From Acanthaster planci (lineage: Eukaryota; Echinodermata; Asteroidea; Valvatida; Acanthasteridae), in NCBI RefSeq assembly GCF_001949145.1, contig NW_019091722.1, forward strand, positions 54,894 to 80,134: a DNA stretch of 25,241 nt, in the 5' to 3' direction. Shown here piece after piece: positions 10,760-21,048 of the stretch. Under the pieces are notes generated by a model. The model was not told the origin of the DNA. It worked only from the letters and a program-made list of their open reading frames with translations, and did not search any database. Made by a program: the position numbers and the translations under genes. Each line of letters opens with the position of its first letter. Within the stretch, counting starts at the first letter, position 1.

Positions 10760-12292
10760 GTGTTGTCTGCCGACGACTTGCGTTGGAATCGACTCCTCCA
10801 GTTGCTGGGTGTTCACCTTGAAGGAGGCATTGTCACTGCTCAGCAACATCAGACAGCGTCGTGCGTCTGGCAGTGCAGGAACAAATTGGCGTTGCTGCTG
10901 GGAGCTTTTGGCAAGAGGACCAGGACGCGGGAGCAAACCCAGGACATGCCGCGGGGAAGGCGCAAACGCCGTGCGCCAGCAACCGTAACGCATCCTCGGA
11001 AGGCTTTGGCACCACGGAAGCGACCCCGTGCAGCCTTGTCGACTGCGCCGGGGACGTGAGTGAGCCTGTTCTCATACCACCTGCAATTGGGGATCCGTCC
11101 GCGACGCTGACGTTGACGGAGATGGCATCCCGCTGTAGCAGACGAGCCAGATGGCGTACCCATCTGGGCCAATTTCAGCCGGTGTAGCCGCTCCTGCGAC
11201 AGCCACCCACCATGGATCATCGGTTGTCCTGCCACCTACTCGAGAGATTCCACCAGGGACAGTGACAGTCGGCCCCCAAGGACCGGGTGAGTGTAGTCTC
11301 GCCATGGGTTCTGTAGCGCGTAGTAATGCTTATGGGGTACTCAACCAGAGCAATTTTGTCTTTTCCCCAAGCTTGGGAAAAAGATCCATGATTTCCGGTG
11401 GAAATCTTAATGCTCAGAGCCTAAGTTTCGCGAGTCGTGAGCCCACATTAGGCAATAGCCTCCCTACATATTCGGCTTCCCATTATCCATACACTCAGTT
11501 ATCACTGAGTACCATTACGGCGCCGGTGACCGGTCTCGGAAGTGGTGGTTCAGACAGCCAGATGAGGCTTTCAGTTTTCCCTTTCAGTAGCGCACCAGGT
11601 ATTACGCTTGATGTTGGGGCCACCACGCTTATGGGGGGGGGCGTTTCTTAGAATCTAAAGGAAAAGATATAGCGGCGCGAGTATGTCAATATGTCACTTT
11701 TGTCCGTAGATGGCGCATCCAATCTGTACTGGCAAAGTCGGGTAAGGCCGCTGAATTCGCACGGGTCATTGAAAATGATAAAATGTTCTTGCGCCCGCAT
11801 CAGCTCAAGTCCAGCCGTCGACATACGCTCGATTCGTGGGACAAATGGGTTGCAGCATTCCATAAGTTCATGTCAATCTATTTGGTGAAGTTTCCTACCC
11901 GTGTTTTTGAATTGCTCAAGTACACCGAAATTGTATGCACAGCTTCAGTCCAGTTTCCCGGTTGTGACTGGCGTTTATACGATAAGCAATTTCGGCTTGG
12001 CTCGAAGGTCAGCCTACTCGATCATTGGGTGAAAGTGATGTCGATTTGTGGCTAACAGTTGCATCTTATGCGTTGGCACCTGCTAGGACCGCAGGTCGAC
12101 TCCCGTTGCGCCCGGGGACCCTTACTGGTTTGTGCTTTGCGTTCAACGGTCCGAATGCTTGCAAGTTTTTTGGTTGTAAACATCAACAAAATGCGCAAAA
12201 TGTGCTCGTTTAGGACACGGTGCTCAAGAATGCCGAGTTCAAGGCAGCCACAAAACCTCCCAAATAATGTGGTCAAAGTTGAGTAACGGTAA
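10760..12292 (+). pseudogene. Gag-like ORF of the DIRS/Ngaro element, with CCCH/CCHC-type zinc knuckles, broken
   Basis: An Arg/Lys-rich stretch (about 10946-11035) is followed by a Ser/Thr/Gly/Pro-rich linker (11151-11640). At 11640-11700 two TAG stops interrupt what reads as a conserved block (NLKEKI, then EYVNMSLL). Another frame carries the diagnostic core SWDKWVAAF, FELLKYTEI and WRLYDKQFR (about 11830-11990), found in Gag-like proteins of tyrosine-recombinase retrotransposons. A further frameshift leads to SDVDLWL and then the Cys/His cluster CFAFN-ACKFFGCKH (about 12133-12186), and one more to KCARLGHGAQEC (12198-12233), a zinc-knuckle pattern. The product would bind element RNA. At least two stops and three frameshifts make it a pseudogene. 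The N-terminus is uncertain. Confidence 0.8.
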
Positions 12293-12428
12293 GTCACACA
12301 CCGACGCGGGTCTGGGCTATCAATCACTGGGCAACCTAGACGGATCCCGAGGGGTTCCCTGGCCCACACAACCAAAGCATACCTTTCGTTCTCCCGATTC
12401 CAGTTGAAATAGTGTTGAAAAGGAAGTT

Positions 12429-12808
12429 TTGATTCAGGGGTTTTTCAAGGGATTTCCTTTGGGGTACACGGGTCCCCGGATTCGTAGGGACACGGGCTGC
12501 CTCCAGTAAATCTCATCACAACCCGCAATAGTCTAAGCGAAACTACAAAAGGAGATTCAAATTGGCCGAATCGCCGGGCTCTTTACCTCCCCGCCGTTCG
12601 AGAACTGGCAATGTGCGCCCACAGGGTTAGTGCCGACGAAAGACCCTGGTACTTATAGATTGATTCCCATCTTTCCTTCCGTTCTACTGCTTCGATTAAC
12701 GATTTTATTAATGAGGAGCAATGTAGGGTTAGGTACGCCTCGTTCGATACAGCAGTAGGGTTAGTTCTTCGGGTGGGAAAGGGCACTTGGTTAGCAAAGT
12801 CGGATATA
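12429..12808 (+). pseudogene. N-terminal fragment of DIRS-type reverse transcriptase
   Basis: Recognisable blocks are GFFKGFPLGYTGPR (from about 12438), KLQKEIQIGRIAGLFTSPPF (about 12541-12600) and TGLVPTKDPGTYRLIP (about 12624-12668). A frame change near 12668 leads to HLSF, SINDFI, SFDTAVGLV and GKGTWLAKSDI, ending at 12808. These are the DIRS-family blocks leading into polymerase motif A; the Asp of KSDI (12803-12805) is the first catalytic aspartate. The rest of the polymerase, including the YxDD box, and RNase H are missing: similarity stops right after the Asp-Ile codons. Two in-frame stops lie upstream. It cannot be functional. Confidence 0.85.
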
Positions 12809-13732
12809 ATGCCGACATATTCAGTCTTCTTTCAGTTTAGTCTTCCTCGTTAATTTCATCAGCACCACACTTTCAATGATATTAGTCCGCCGGCGTGTTT
12901 CGAGATAAAACACAGTAGATCCTACTCTCATTTTGACGGTGTCTTTTCTTCCTCTCTTTGGCCTTGCACTTAATTTTTCATCAGATCAGCTTGCTACCTT
13001 TTTTGCAAGCACGTAATAATGATTGACGTACTGTATCTTAGAATGGATTTACAATAATTATTAAAAAATCACAATTATATCAGGAAAAGCTAAAACATTC
13101 TTGTGGCTGACGTTAATGTGATATATTTCCTGAAAACAATGCTGATTAGTCGCGAAGCTCTTTCTGATTTGATATTTAAGAAAGGAAAAGAGTTTTCTTC
13201 AACAACTCACTCTTAATGAAAACACAAAGTTAGAAAGAGTCCACGAGAAAGAACAACAGAATCAGGGCCTGGTACCGATGGGATGTACTTTGAAAGCACG
13301 GGCCGGGGGAAGGAAATGAAAGAAAACAGAAAAGGTGCCCTCTATAAATAGCATTAAGCAAAGGGCGACAGCACACAACGCGTCGCGTCGTGTCGTGCGT
13401 CGCATCGTGTTTCAGGCGACGCGATGCATGACACGACGTACGACGTGACGCACGACAGCACAGTGTGACGGGCGACGGAAGGGGCGACGTTTAGGCAGAA
13501 ACAAATGCAGCAAGAAAAGGACCTAAGACAGCACGACGTGACGGGCGACGGCAAGACGCGACGTGTAGTGTGTGTACAAAAGTACTGGCATGAAGGCAAC
13601 GGTGCGACCCGACGGCACGCTTCAAGGAAGCCGCCGTGCCGTCGCGTTGCCTGGAGGGAGGCTAGGGAGAGAGAGAAATGTGTGTCGTAAATAGTACACC
13701 ATACTCCAGTCAATGACCCACAGTGCATAGGT
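12809..13732. other. Unrelated segment replacing the RT C-terminus and RNase H
   Basis: Between the RT break (12808) and the point where recombinase similarity resumes (13733) I find no DIRS-like coding on either strand. About 12810-13350 is AT-rich host-like sequence. About 13360-13650 is made of CGACG/CGTCG-type words. Reverse transcriptase plus RNase H would normally need clearly more than 924 bases here, so this looks like a deletion combined with an insertion. No clear target-site duplication was found at the joints. Confidence 0.6.
13360..13650. repeat. CGACG/CGTCG-rich low-complexity block with a long hairpin
   Basis: Words such as gacg, gcgacg and cgtcg recur at irregular spacing. 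In the first part the bottom-strand form (cgtcg) dominates, later the top-strand form (gacg), which creates an imperfect palindrome. The clearest hairpin pairs 13386-13407 with 13417-13438: 22-base arms, three mismatches, nine-base loop. CpG density is far above the rest of the window, which suggests a young insertion or one not depleted by methylation. Confidence 0.75.
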
Positions 13733-14505
13733 GAGTTCATTGCGTGACTGTCCGTCCAGCAATATTCCCCAGCGACAGTAACGACATACGTTGCGGGTGT
13801 CTGTTGTCGGTACAAGCTCAATGGGGGAGCAAACCCCACAGATTCTTTCTTAGTCGCAAAATTGCTGGAAGGTTGTAGACGCAGGGGCTCGAGTCGTGAC
13901 CGCAGAAATCCCCATATCACTGGCGTTACTCTCGAGCATTACGCGGATATAGCCCGCAGTTTACTCATCCCAATATGAGGCGACGCTATTCCGCTCAGCA
14001 ATGCTGCTGGCGTTCTTCGGTTTCTTAGTGAGTTTGCAGCGCATTCAAGGTCCAATGTGCAGGACTCGGTTTTGCACGTCTCAGATCTTTGCTTCCTACA
14101 GGGTGAGGAGGGAGTGATTCTCTCCTTGTGTCAGGCAAAGACAAACCAGCATGGCCCCCCTCAACTTGTTTATGTTGGCAGATGGTCTGATGCTTCTCTT
14201 TCTTCGGTTCAAGCGCGCCACGCGTACCTACAGTGTCGCCCGCGAACACTAGGTCCATTTTTTTGGTCATGTGGACAGCCTGTCCCTCATACGCTATCAA
14301 TTTAATAGGGTGTTGCAAATGGCGTTAGTAGGCAGCGGTATTACCAATGTGCACTATCAATCCCACTCATTCCGCATGGGGGGGTGCTTCAACGGCCTTT
14401 GAAATGGGCGTTCCCTTCGCCGATATACGGCGCATGGGTCAATGGCGTTCGGACGCACTGGCCACCTACCTCTGCCCCTTTCCACCGGCAAACTTCAGTG
14501 CGTGT
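13733..14505 (+). pseudogene. Tyrosine recombinase of the DIRS/Ngaro element, all catalytic positions visible, broken
   Basis: In one frame from 13733 to 14305 the N-terminal SAM-like region (FIA, a TGA, LSVQQYSPATVTTYVAGV, NPTDSFLVAKLLEG) leads to HITGVTL and the box I region VLRFLSEF, where the catalytic Arg codon is at 14018. The hairpin Lys (QAKTNQHG) is at 14138, then LGPFFW. After a frameshift, SHSFR gives the HxxR pair (His 14364, Arg 14373). A second shift in the G run near 14378-14384 leads to MGVPFADIRRMGQWRSDALA, with the Trp at 14443 and the Tyr nucleophile at 14467. The order R-K-HxxR-W-Y is that of the tyrosine recombinase family, which joins the circular DNA form of these retroelements to the genome. 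Two internal TGA codons (13745 and near 13976), a stop after 14305 and two frameshifts kill it. Confidence 0.88.
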
Positions 14506-14711
14506 TGAGCATGTTAAGCTTCGTCCATGTGTTTGGTTTTTAGGTCTGGCGCCACACGTGATAGAGTGTGCCTTTATTGTGAGAGACTGGCTGGTTCGAT
14601 GGGTAGCCGATGGGCAGCAGTTTCGGAATGCGAATTTGGTTTGGTCATGCATATTGTAACGGACAATTGTATACCCCTTTTCATGTTTTATTGCCATGTT
14701 AATCTTTCGTA

Positions 14712-14756
14712 CGCCGCCGGCGGCGCTGAGGGCCGCCGGCAGAGGGCCTCCGGCGG
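14712..14756. repeat. GC palindrome cluster inside the retroelement
   Basis: cgccgccggcggcg at 14712-14725 is a perfect 14-base palindrome. It is followed by gccgccggc and ctccggcgg, which pair with the same arms. This is a strong secondary-structure candidate lying between the recombinase and the hydrolase remnant. Confidence 0.85.
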
Positions 14757-14933
14757 AGTGCCCTTACCTGTTTCTCTTGTGCTGGGTGCGCACCGGAAAC
14801 TGGGTTCTATTTTTGGGGCTTTGTAGTTTGGCGGGCGCGGGAGGGAAATTGGAAAAGTGCCAGGGCGGCCTTAGAAATTGTTATACATTGTGATACGCTG
14901 TTAATTTTTGTAGAGCTCAGGTGTTACGTAGCA

Positions 14934-14954
14934 GTTGTTGTTGTTGTTGTTGTT
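14934..14954. repeat. (GTT)7 microsatellite
   Basis: Seven perfect copies of gtt in a row. It breaks the hydrolase region of the retroelement. Confidence 0.95.
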
Positions 14955-15458
14955 CTGACGGCCGTTTTTAGAGGGTCGTGCACAGAGTTGGTGAATGAAG
15001 ACAAATAAACTCGTTGTTGGAAGTCCTGTATCTGTCCCTTTCCTTTACGTTACCTGGTTTTGAGGGACAAGATCACCCAGGTGTACGCTACAATATTTCC
15101 GCGGCTCATTTATTATGGTGCTCAGTCTCACAAATCGATGGAACATGTACGGCATTCAACGAACCGCTGGGCACGGTTGCAATGTCTCAAGCTAGGGATT
15201 AGTGTGTTGGAACACCCCAAATTTCATTGGTCAGCAGCAAATCGTTATCGCACAGAGAGATTGCACCTCTCTCCGGAAGGAATGCCCTTTTTCTCCAGAA
15301 TCTCCGTTGCTGCATTTTTTCCTTGCTGTAACTTTCGCATTTGGGGGCAAGGCTCGTTGTTCTGTGGGTCGTGTTACTTTCAAGTGGTAATTTACTGCCC
15401 CAGAAGAGGTCAAGCTCCATTATTCTGTACTTTGTGCCGCTCAATCGTTTTGTTCCCT

Positions 15459-15553
15459 GTGATGTGCCACACGGGCTGATTCAGTTTTTTTATTTTTAAT
15501 ATAGTCCATATATTTTTCCGTAGATTCATGGCCAGTGATGTACCACAAGGGCT
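15459..15553. repeat. Short direct repeat near the retroelement 3' side
   Basis: gtgatgtgccacacgggct (15459-15477) and gtgatgtaccacaagggct (15535-15553) match in 17 of 19 positions, 76 bases apart. They sit just past the last coding remnant, where Ngaro-type elements carry split direct repeats, but I found no third and fourth partner, so this is only suggestive. Confidence 0.6.
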
Positions 15554-15559
15554 ATTCCC

Positions 15560-18500
15560 CTCTACATGTGCCAATGGAGGGAGCTAGAGTTTACCACATT
15601 TGCAATGTGATTTTGTAAAGCTTCATTAGTTTAGACAGGTGCCTAACAGGTTGCATGTGCTTTGCACCTTAATAGTTCTATTACATTGTTATTGTTTGCT
15701 CTGATATGATTACACAACGGCCATTGGTGTGTTGGTGAATAGTGGTCATTGGGTATCACTATGCCTGAGTTGTTGTCTTGGGTATCACAACCACTGTTGA
15801 TATGTTGGTGGTCATGGGAACCGCCTATAGTGATCTTTGTTGAGATTGCTTGACTTTTTAATTCGGTTTGCCCTTAATCTGTGGTATTGGTATTTCGGAT
15901 GAACAGTTAAACATTGATTAAAATTGAAGCTTTGGCGAGAGACACATACACACACAGTAAAACTGACTTGTTGGTGTGCCTATTCTTTCGAAAGTTTGAG
16001 TATAATATCGTGATACAGTCATTACCCTTCCACATTGCAAGATAAAATAAAACATGTTTGGGAAATAGTCAACGTTCTTGTTGAATTTGCACATTAATAT
16101 TGAAACATTTTACAATTTGGACCAAAAACTCTATAAAATTAATTTCGTAATCTGAAAACCCAGATTTTTGTCTATATATGCCACTTGAATGTTTGTAACA
16201 TTGCTTAATTAACTCGCAAAGCAATAGCAGAAACTTCAACTCACACCATTTTAATTATCAGATGTTTTTATTTGCTAAGCATTCGACAATACTTATTTGT
16301 TTAATGGATGAATGCACAGGAAGCTATTGTAACAACTACACCAAAAAATAAAGTAATGGAAGAAAGGAGAAAAAGAGATGGACAGGTATAAATATCTCAG
16401 ATTAGGGGAAAAATTGAAATCAGCCCTTTAAACTTTTAATGGTTTATACGTTTGTTGTGGATGAGTGCTTTCTCCCTGGAAATCCCCTCCAACCCGGAAA
16501 AATAGGGATTGCGCCCCCTGGATAAAAGCTAGAAGCTAATGTAAGTTAAAGTTCTAAAACGTTAGTAAGGTGGCAAAACTTACTCATAAAAGTTATTTGC
16601 ATTCGTATTACATCACGATTACAAACATTAAAAACACGGACAGATATTAATTAAACTTCCATTCTTGGTTAATCAGTACACTGAAACAATACGGCTTTGT
16701 TCTGAAACTGAAATCTGCATAACAAAAACTAGCACTGCATGAATGTAAAATACAAAGTCTTTTAATTATTGAGTTCACTTGTAGTTAATCACTTTGTACA
16801 TGGGACAACTTTGATAAACACTGAAACTTGTTTTTTGAAAAAGCATGTTTTCATAATAGGTTTTTATGTACTTATATATCCATTTAACGGTTATTCGGTT
16901 GTCAGAAAAAAAGTACACACCCTCCCGTACCCTTGTTGGCCATAAAACATGAAGCAGATAATGCAAATTTGTTAATGTTCATATAGCCAATTCTTGTATC
17001 TCTCTTTAAGTCATTCAATATAATTATTGCATCTATGTACAGATTCCCGATTACAGTGTCCATTTTGGACTGAGTAAATACACTCCATTTATTTACAGTA
17101 CCGGTAAAGCATAATACTATTCTATGTTCATCCTGTGATAGCGCATTCATATTACATTGGGTGGTGCCAGTCCCTTGGGTTCCATGCCTCATTTTTACGT
17201 GGCGTACAGCATGTGCAGGTAGTTATTCAGAATTTTTAATGTATTCATAAGCCAAAATGAAAATATTTTTAATGAACTTTCACTTCATTGTTCTCATTTC
17301 TATTCTCAAACAAAACGGTAACCCCGCTTTCAAATCAATATGGCCGATTTGTGAATAAGGCTAATTGTGCATATTGAAGATGGCCGTTTAACAGCAGAAA
17401 TACATATTATAATGTCTTAGGATTGTGAAACAGGGAAAAGCTTAACCACATTCTGCGAAACGGATGCCCAGAAAAATCCAATTGCAGATCGATATCGACA
17501 CAATCAGATATTCATGCAATCAGCCAAAACAGCCAAAAGAGACAAAAATGAAACACAAAGGGACAGTGTTTGTAAAATAACAAACATCTGTGACGATTAC
17601 AAGTTATTTTTAAATGTCACGACTGCTGCCGGCGGAAATATTTATGAGTTTCATAAAAAAAAAACCGGAAATGCAGGTCATCTACGTTCAAAACTATGAC
17701 AATGTTTGCCCCTCGTATTCATCCTGATGCTAAAAGCATCAATAACCAAATAAGAGATTATATTATAATGTTCAATGCAATTAAAAATGGTTTCGGGTTG
17801 GAATACTGTGGTTGATTAGCCAAGCTCTTCTCCGAGAGGGCGAGATTCCTGGGATTATTTGCCCCCTCCCCACACTGGCAGCGCACAGGAACGCTTTTAT
17901 AAACTGTTGATCAAAATACGTGCTCCAGTATTTCAATAAAAAAACTCGTTCAGGGTTCCTGGACTTCTTGGTTGCTGCCTTTTTCCAGAAAGGTAAACAC
18001 AAGAGTGATAGTATTCATTGTCTTTTAAAGTTACCGCAACTACAATTTTCAAATATTGGAAAAATACAAATTCTACAAATATTACAATTATGTCCACCCA
18101 TCCAAAACTGATATCGTTTCATAAATGTTTAAGCATTTGTAAACCAACAACCAGTGGTGAAAATTTGTGCTTGAAATTGAGAGGATGGAGGATGGGCAAA
18201 GGTGGGAGGATGACTTGGCCAGCCATGAAAATTTGAAAGCACTGGGAGTGGCACCATATGACTCTATGTGGTCGATGTTCATGATAATGATGCACATCTG
18301 TAATGATGTATTCCTGATGGCAATTTACTGCTTTTAAAATTGTTTTTGCCTCTTTTTAGGGATACTGAATGCATTTTAGTCGTTGGAAGTCTGGAAAATC
18401 CTTTAAAATGCAACTGGCAAAAAGTGGGGAACGGTTTAATAACCCCCCCTCAAAAGTGGAGTTATACCCCGAACCCCCCCCCCCTGGATTTTAAGCGCAT

Positions 18501-19740
18501 GAATGGAAAACAGACGCACATCCAAACGCGGGTCAATGATATATTCAACTTTTCATTCAACTAGGAAAACTGATATCATTATGACAACATCTTAAATCGA
18601 AAAAGCATCCTTTTTGGCATATAAAGAAAATTCCAGATATCAAAAGCTGTTGGAATGTATTTGGTATGCCTTGCTAATGATTTCTGAATAAAAACAATAC
18701 AAATTCTTAACAGTCAAAACTATTTTAATTTGCCACGCACTTAATTTATAGTATTTTAGCAATTCAATCGAGGACCAAAAGGCTTCAAATATTTTTTATA
18801 ACCTCGGACAACGTACGGGTTAACAGCCTGAATTTCCTAGTGGAATGTAGCAAATGACGATGGTATATTAATTAATTACTTTAATTAAGACATATCTTTA
18901 ACTGTACATATCTTTTAAGCTGGTGACGTGGAACTGCAAATGTCTTAAATTGCATTCAGGGAAAGTATAGCTTTTCAGCAAAAATTACAAAGACAGTTCC
19001 TGCCTAAAGGTGGTGACGCGGAACAGCAACTAATATCAGCAAAATGTATGAAAAAGCAATTATCGGCATTTGTTTCCGCCCAAAGCAGATGGAAAGTTAA
19101 ATCTATTTGGAATGTACCTGCGCGGTGTAAAGCCTTCGATATGCCCCTTCAAACAGCAATTACAAATGACAGAATGCAAAATTACAAAATTCTCAGGTAA
19201 AAATCAACAAGGATGTACTCAAGCATACATTATCTTTGGGCAAACCATCCTTAGTTTTAAATATCAAACGCTGTGATTGGACAGCATTTTTCATGAAGTG
19301 CGGCCTGACTTGGGCCTTCATTGTCTTGCTGGAATATTGGTCAACTAATGAGCATTTTCAAAAACCACTAACAATAGAAATTGGTGAGTACGAAATGGCT
19401 TTCTTTAAAACTTGGCTCCCTTAATAATCTAGTGCTTCCCCCAACAAAGGAAGGGATAGGGCATTTCCTTTTTGCACAGTCCCTGAATCGTCGTAAATCA
19501 ATAACATAGTGACTTAAAAACTGAGGTCAGTTTGCAGTCCCTGGATGAAATTCGCGCCAACATCCATCGAAGTCAGTGACTTTGCCAATTCTACGAGGGG
19601 CAAAACCCCTCTTAAACCATTAAGGAAAAAAGGAGGATCCTTTCGGTTCCTTAAAATTTGGCAACCGAGTACAGTAATTAACAGATCGTTGTCGACTACT
19701 CTAGAATCGGCAAAGTGGACTACCGACGGAACGCACATCT
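15560..19740. other. AT-rich stretch without a supportable gene
   Basis: No frame on either strand shows a domain or codon structure. Structures seen: a cytosine run of 11 at 18474-18484 with a run of 7 at 18443-18449; a 20-base direct repeat (near 18919-18939 and 19009-19029, containing tggtgacg-ggaac-gcaa); and a small hairpin gagggg-caaaa-cccctc at 19595-19611. Several short open frames on opposite strands overlap each other and look random. Confidence 0.55.
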
Positions 19741-19747
19741 TTTTTAA

Positions 19748-19935
19748 GCAAAAAAAGAGGCATTAAAATAAGCTGCAGCTTACAAGTGGTGGCACAGAAC
19801 GGGGTGGAGGAGGGTTGCTTTGGCGAAAACGGACAGATTTATCTCTTCTCCAGTTAAACGCCACGAATGCTCAAGCAAAAGTGACCAAGAATTCTCTCCA
19901 GAGCTATAAACGTCTTAAGGTCACGCCAGCATAAC
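19748..19935 (+). repeat. Left terminal inverted repeat of the TTAA element
   Basis: 188 bases beginning gcaaaaaaagagg. The best conserved parts are gaacggggtggaggagggtt, gacagatttatctctt, gcaaaagtgacca and cttaaggtcacgccag. Divergence concentrates around 19850-19865. Confidence 0.9.
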
Positions 19936-20350
19936 TTGTTCAAGGCATTAAATCAGCGCGCGCACAACCGCGAGTGACCACTACAGGCCCACTCAGTGAC
20001 GAGAATCCCTCAATGTCCCACAGTGATAAATCTTTTGAAGCTGCAATTTATTTTGCCTCAAATTGATTATCGTGACTCTGTGATGTTCAGACAGCACTGC
20101 TTATGAATGGATACATCACTAAAAAGCTCTGCAGCTGTTTTTGCCACATGGAGTACGTTTTGTTCATTATTTCATAAAAGTCTCATGGAAAGATCAGCCT
20201 TCAAAACAGGATTCGAAATCTGAAATTTAGAAATTAAATATTCCAACGTAAGTTATGTTCTGAATAAAACTACGTCTCATATTAAATATTACGCCGAATA
20301 ACATATAAAATATGCAAAGAAGGTACAATATCAGATACCCTATAAAAAGT
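19936..20350. other. Extra ~415 bases that split the left arm of the TTAA element
   Basis: In the right arm the outer 188 bases run straight into the inner 40 bases. In the left arm the same two parts are separated by this segment. Either it was inserted here after the element formed, or the right arm lost it. An ata trinucleotide at both joints could be a target duplication, but that is too short to trust. It holds no gene. Confidence 0.6.
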
Positions 20351-20390
20351 AGATATTTTCCGATCAAGTATACTTAATTATATTCTACAA
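20351..20390 (+). repeat. Inner part of the left inverted repeat
   Basis: Forty bases ending ttaattatattctacaa, matching the reverse complement of 20819-20858 with three mismatches. Confidence 0.88.
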
Positions 20391-20629
20391 ATAATATTCT
20401 AAGCAGTGGTTTTGAGACTAAACGGATTAATTTTTTTTAATGAACATGAATAGCCCCCGTCTCGCTCATAAAATTGCTCATTGACGAACTAATTAACAAA
20501 TTTTACTCGTAAAACTGAAAATCCCTCGACACTAGCATGGTGTTTGCCCTTGCACAAAATATCTTGGCGTTAGAGTGTACAGTGTCATAAACTGTTTGCC
20601 AGTTGTAATCATGCAGTGCACACGTGCTT

Positions 20630-20680
20630 GTGAGTGAGTGAGTGAATGAGGTGGCGCGTGAGTGGTTGAGTGTATGAGAG
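20630..20680. repeat. (GTGA)n-type microsatellite in the core of the TTAA element
   Basis: Four perfect gtga copies at 20630-20645 decay into irregular gtga/gtgg/gaga words up to about 20690. Confidence 0.8.
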
Positions 20681-20818
20681 AGGGGATGAGGCGGCAAACT
20701 GAGCGGGAGAGGTTCTGAAGAAAACCAAAAGATTCAACTTTTTCGCAAAAAACCCATTTACAGGGATTTGTCCACCTCCAAGTCTTCAAACATACTTAAA
20801 TCTGATGTGTAATCTGGA

Positions 20819-21044
20819 TTGTAGAATATAATTAAGTATATTTGATCAGAAAACATCTTATACTGGCGTGACCTTAAGATGTTTGTAGCTCTGGAGAGAA
20901 TTCCTGGTCACTTTTGCTTGAGCAGCCGTGGCGATCGGTATGAAAAGAGATAAATCTGTCTGTTTTCGCAAAAGCAACCCTCCTCCACCCCGTTCAGTGC
21001 TACCACCTGTCAACTGGAGCTTATTTTAATACCTCTTTTTTTGC
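20819..21044 (-). repeat. Right terminal inverted repeat of the TTAA element, unbroken
   Basis: It pairs continuously with both parts of the left arm: 20857-21044 with 19748-19935, and 20819-20858 with 20351-20390. Because it is unbroken, it shows the ancestral arm length of about 226 bases if the left segment is an insertion. Confidence 0.88.
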
Positions 21045-21048
21045 TTAA

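Larger units (their letters stand above)
14530..15300 (+). pseudogene. Remnant of an SGNH-type hydrolase domain of the retroelement
   Basis: The C-terminal part is readable from 15060: DKITQVYATI, RWARLQCLKLGISVLEHP and then TERLHLSPEGMPFF, whose HLS His codon is at 15264. This matches block V of SGNH hydrolases (usually Asp-x-x-His-Leu-Ser), with Glu instead of the usual Asp. Upstream, VWFLG followed by FIVRDWLVRW (about 14534-14620) may be the degraded block I, but its nucleophilic Ser is not visible. Some Ngaro-type elements carry such a domain next to the recombinase, so the position is as expected. The middle blocks are not recognisable. The C-terminal assignment is moderately firm and the N-terminal part weak. 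Confidence 0.5.
10760..15480 (+). mobile_element. Decayed tyrosine-recombinase retrotransposon (DIRS order, Ngaro-like)
   Basis: One strand carries, in order: a Gag-like protein with zinc knuckles, the start of a DIRS-type reverse transcriptase, an unrelated replacement segment, a tyrosine recombinase and an SGNH-hydrolase remnant. That set and order is known from the DIRS order of retrotransposons, which integrate by a tyrosine recombinase instead of a DDE integrase; a trailing hydrolase domain favours a Ngaro-like relative. The block is visibly GC-richer than its surroundings. Every open frame is broken, so the copy is dead. I could not find the terminal repeats (inverted, or split direct), so the outer boundaries are set only by the first and last recognisable coding remnants and are approximate. 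Confidence 0.85.
19744..21048. mobile_element. Non-autonomous fold-back DNA transposon flanked by TTAA
   Basis: The sequence inward from 19748 (gcaaaaaaagagg) reappears as reverse complement ending at 21044 (cctctttttttgc). Both ends are bounded by TTAA (19744-19747 and 21045-21048). The outer arms, 19748-19935 and 20857-21044, are both 188 bases and about 87% identical by hand count (about 24 differences), without gaps. A further inner stretch pairs 20351-20390 with 20819-20858. A TTAA duplication is characteristic of the piggyBac and Kolobok superfamilies; which one cannot be told without the transposase or a database match. The 1297-base element has no transposase frame, so it would have been moved in trans. 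The arm divergence indicates an old insertion. Confidence 0.85.

Noticed and set aside
10849-11305. Several long minus-strand frames in the GC-rich Gag region
   Set aside because: Antisense shadows of GC-rich sequence; the + strand carries the recognisable Gag blocks.
13354-13920. 188-codon minus-strand frame
   Set aside because: It runs through the CGACG low-complexity block and opposite the recombinase; repeated words keep it open, and it has no domain.
19514-19766. Overlapping frames on both strands next to the TTAA element
   Set aside because: Neither resembles a known protein; both end at or near the transposon boundary and lack splice or start context.
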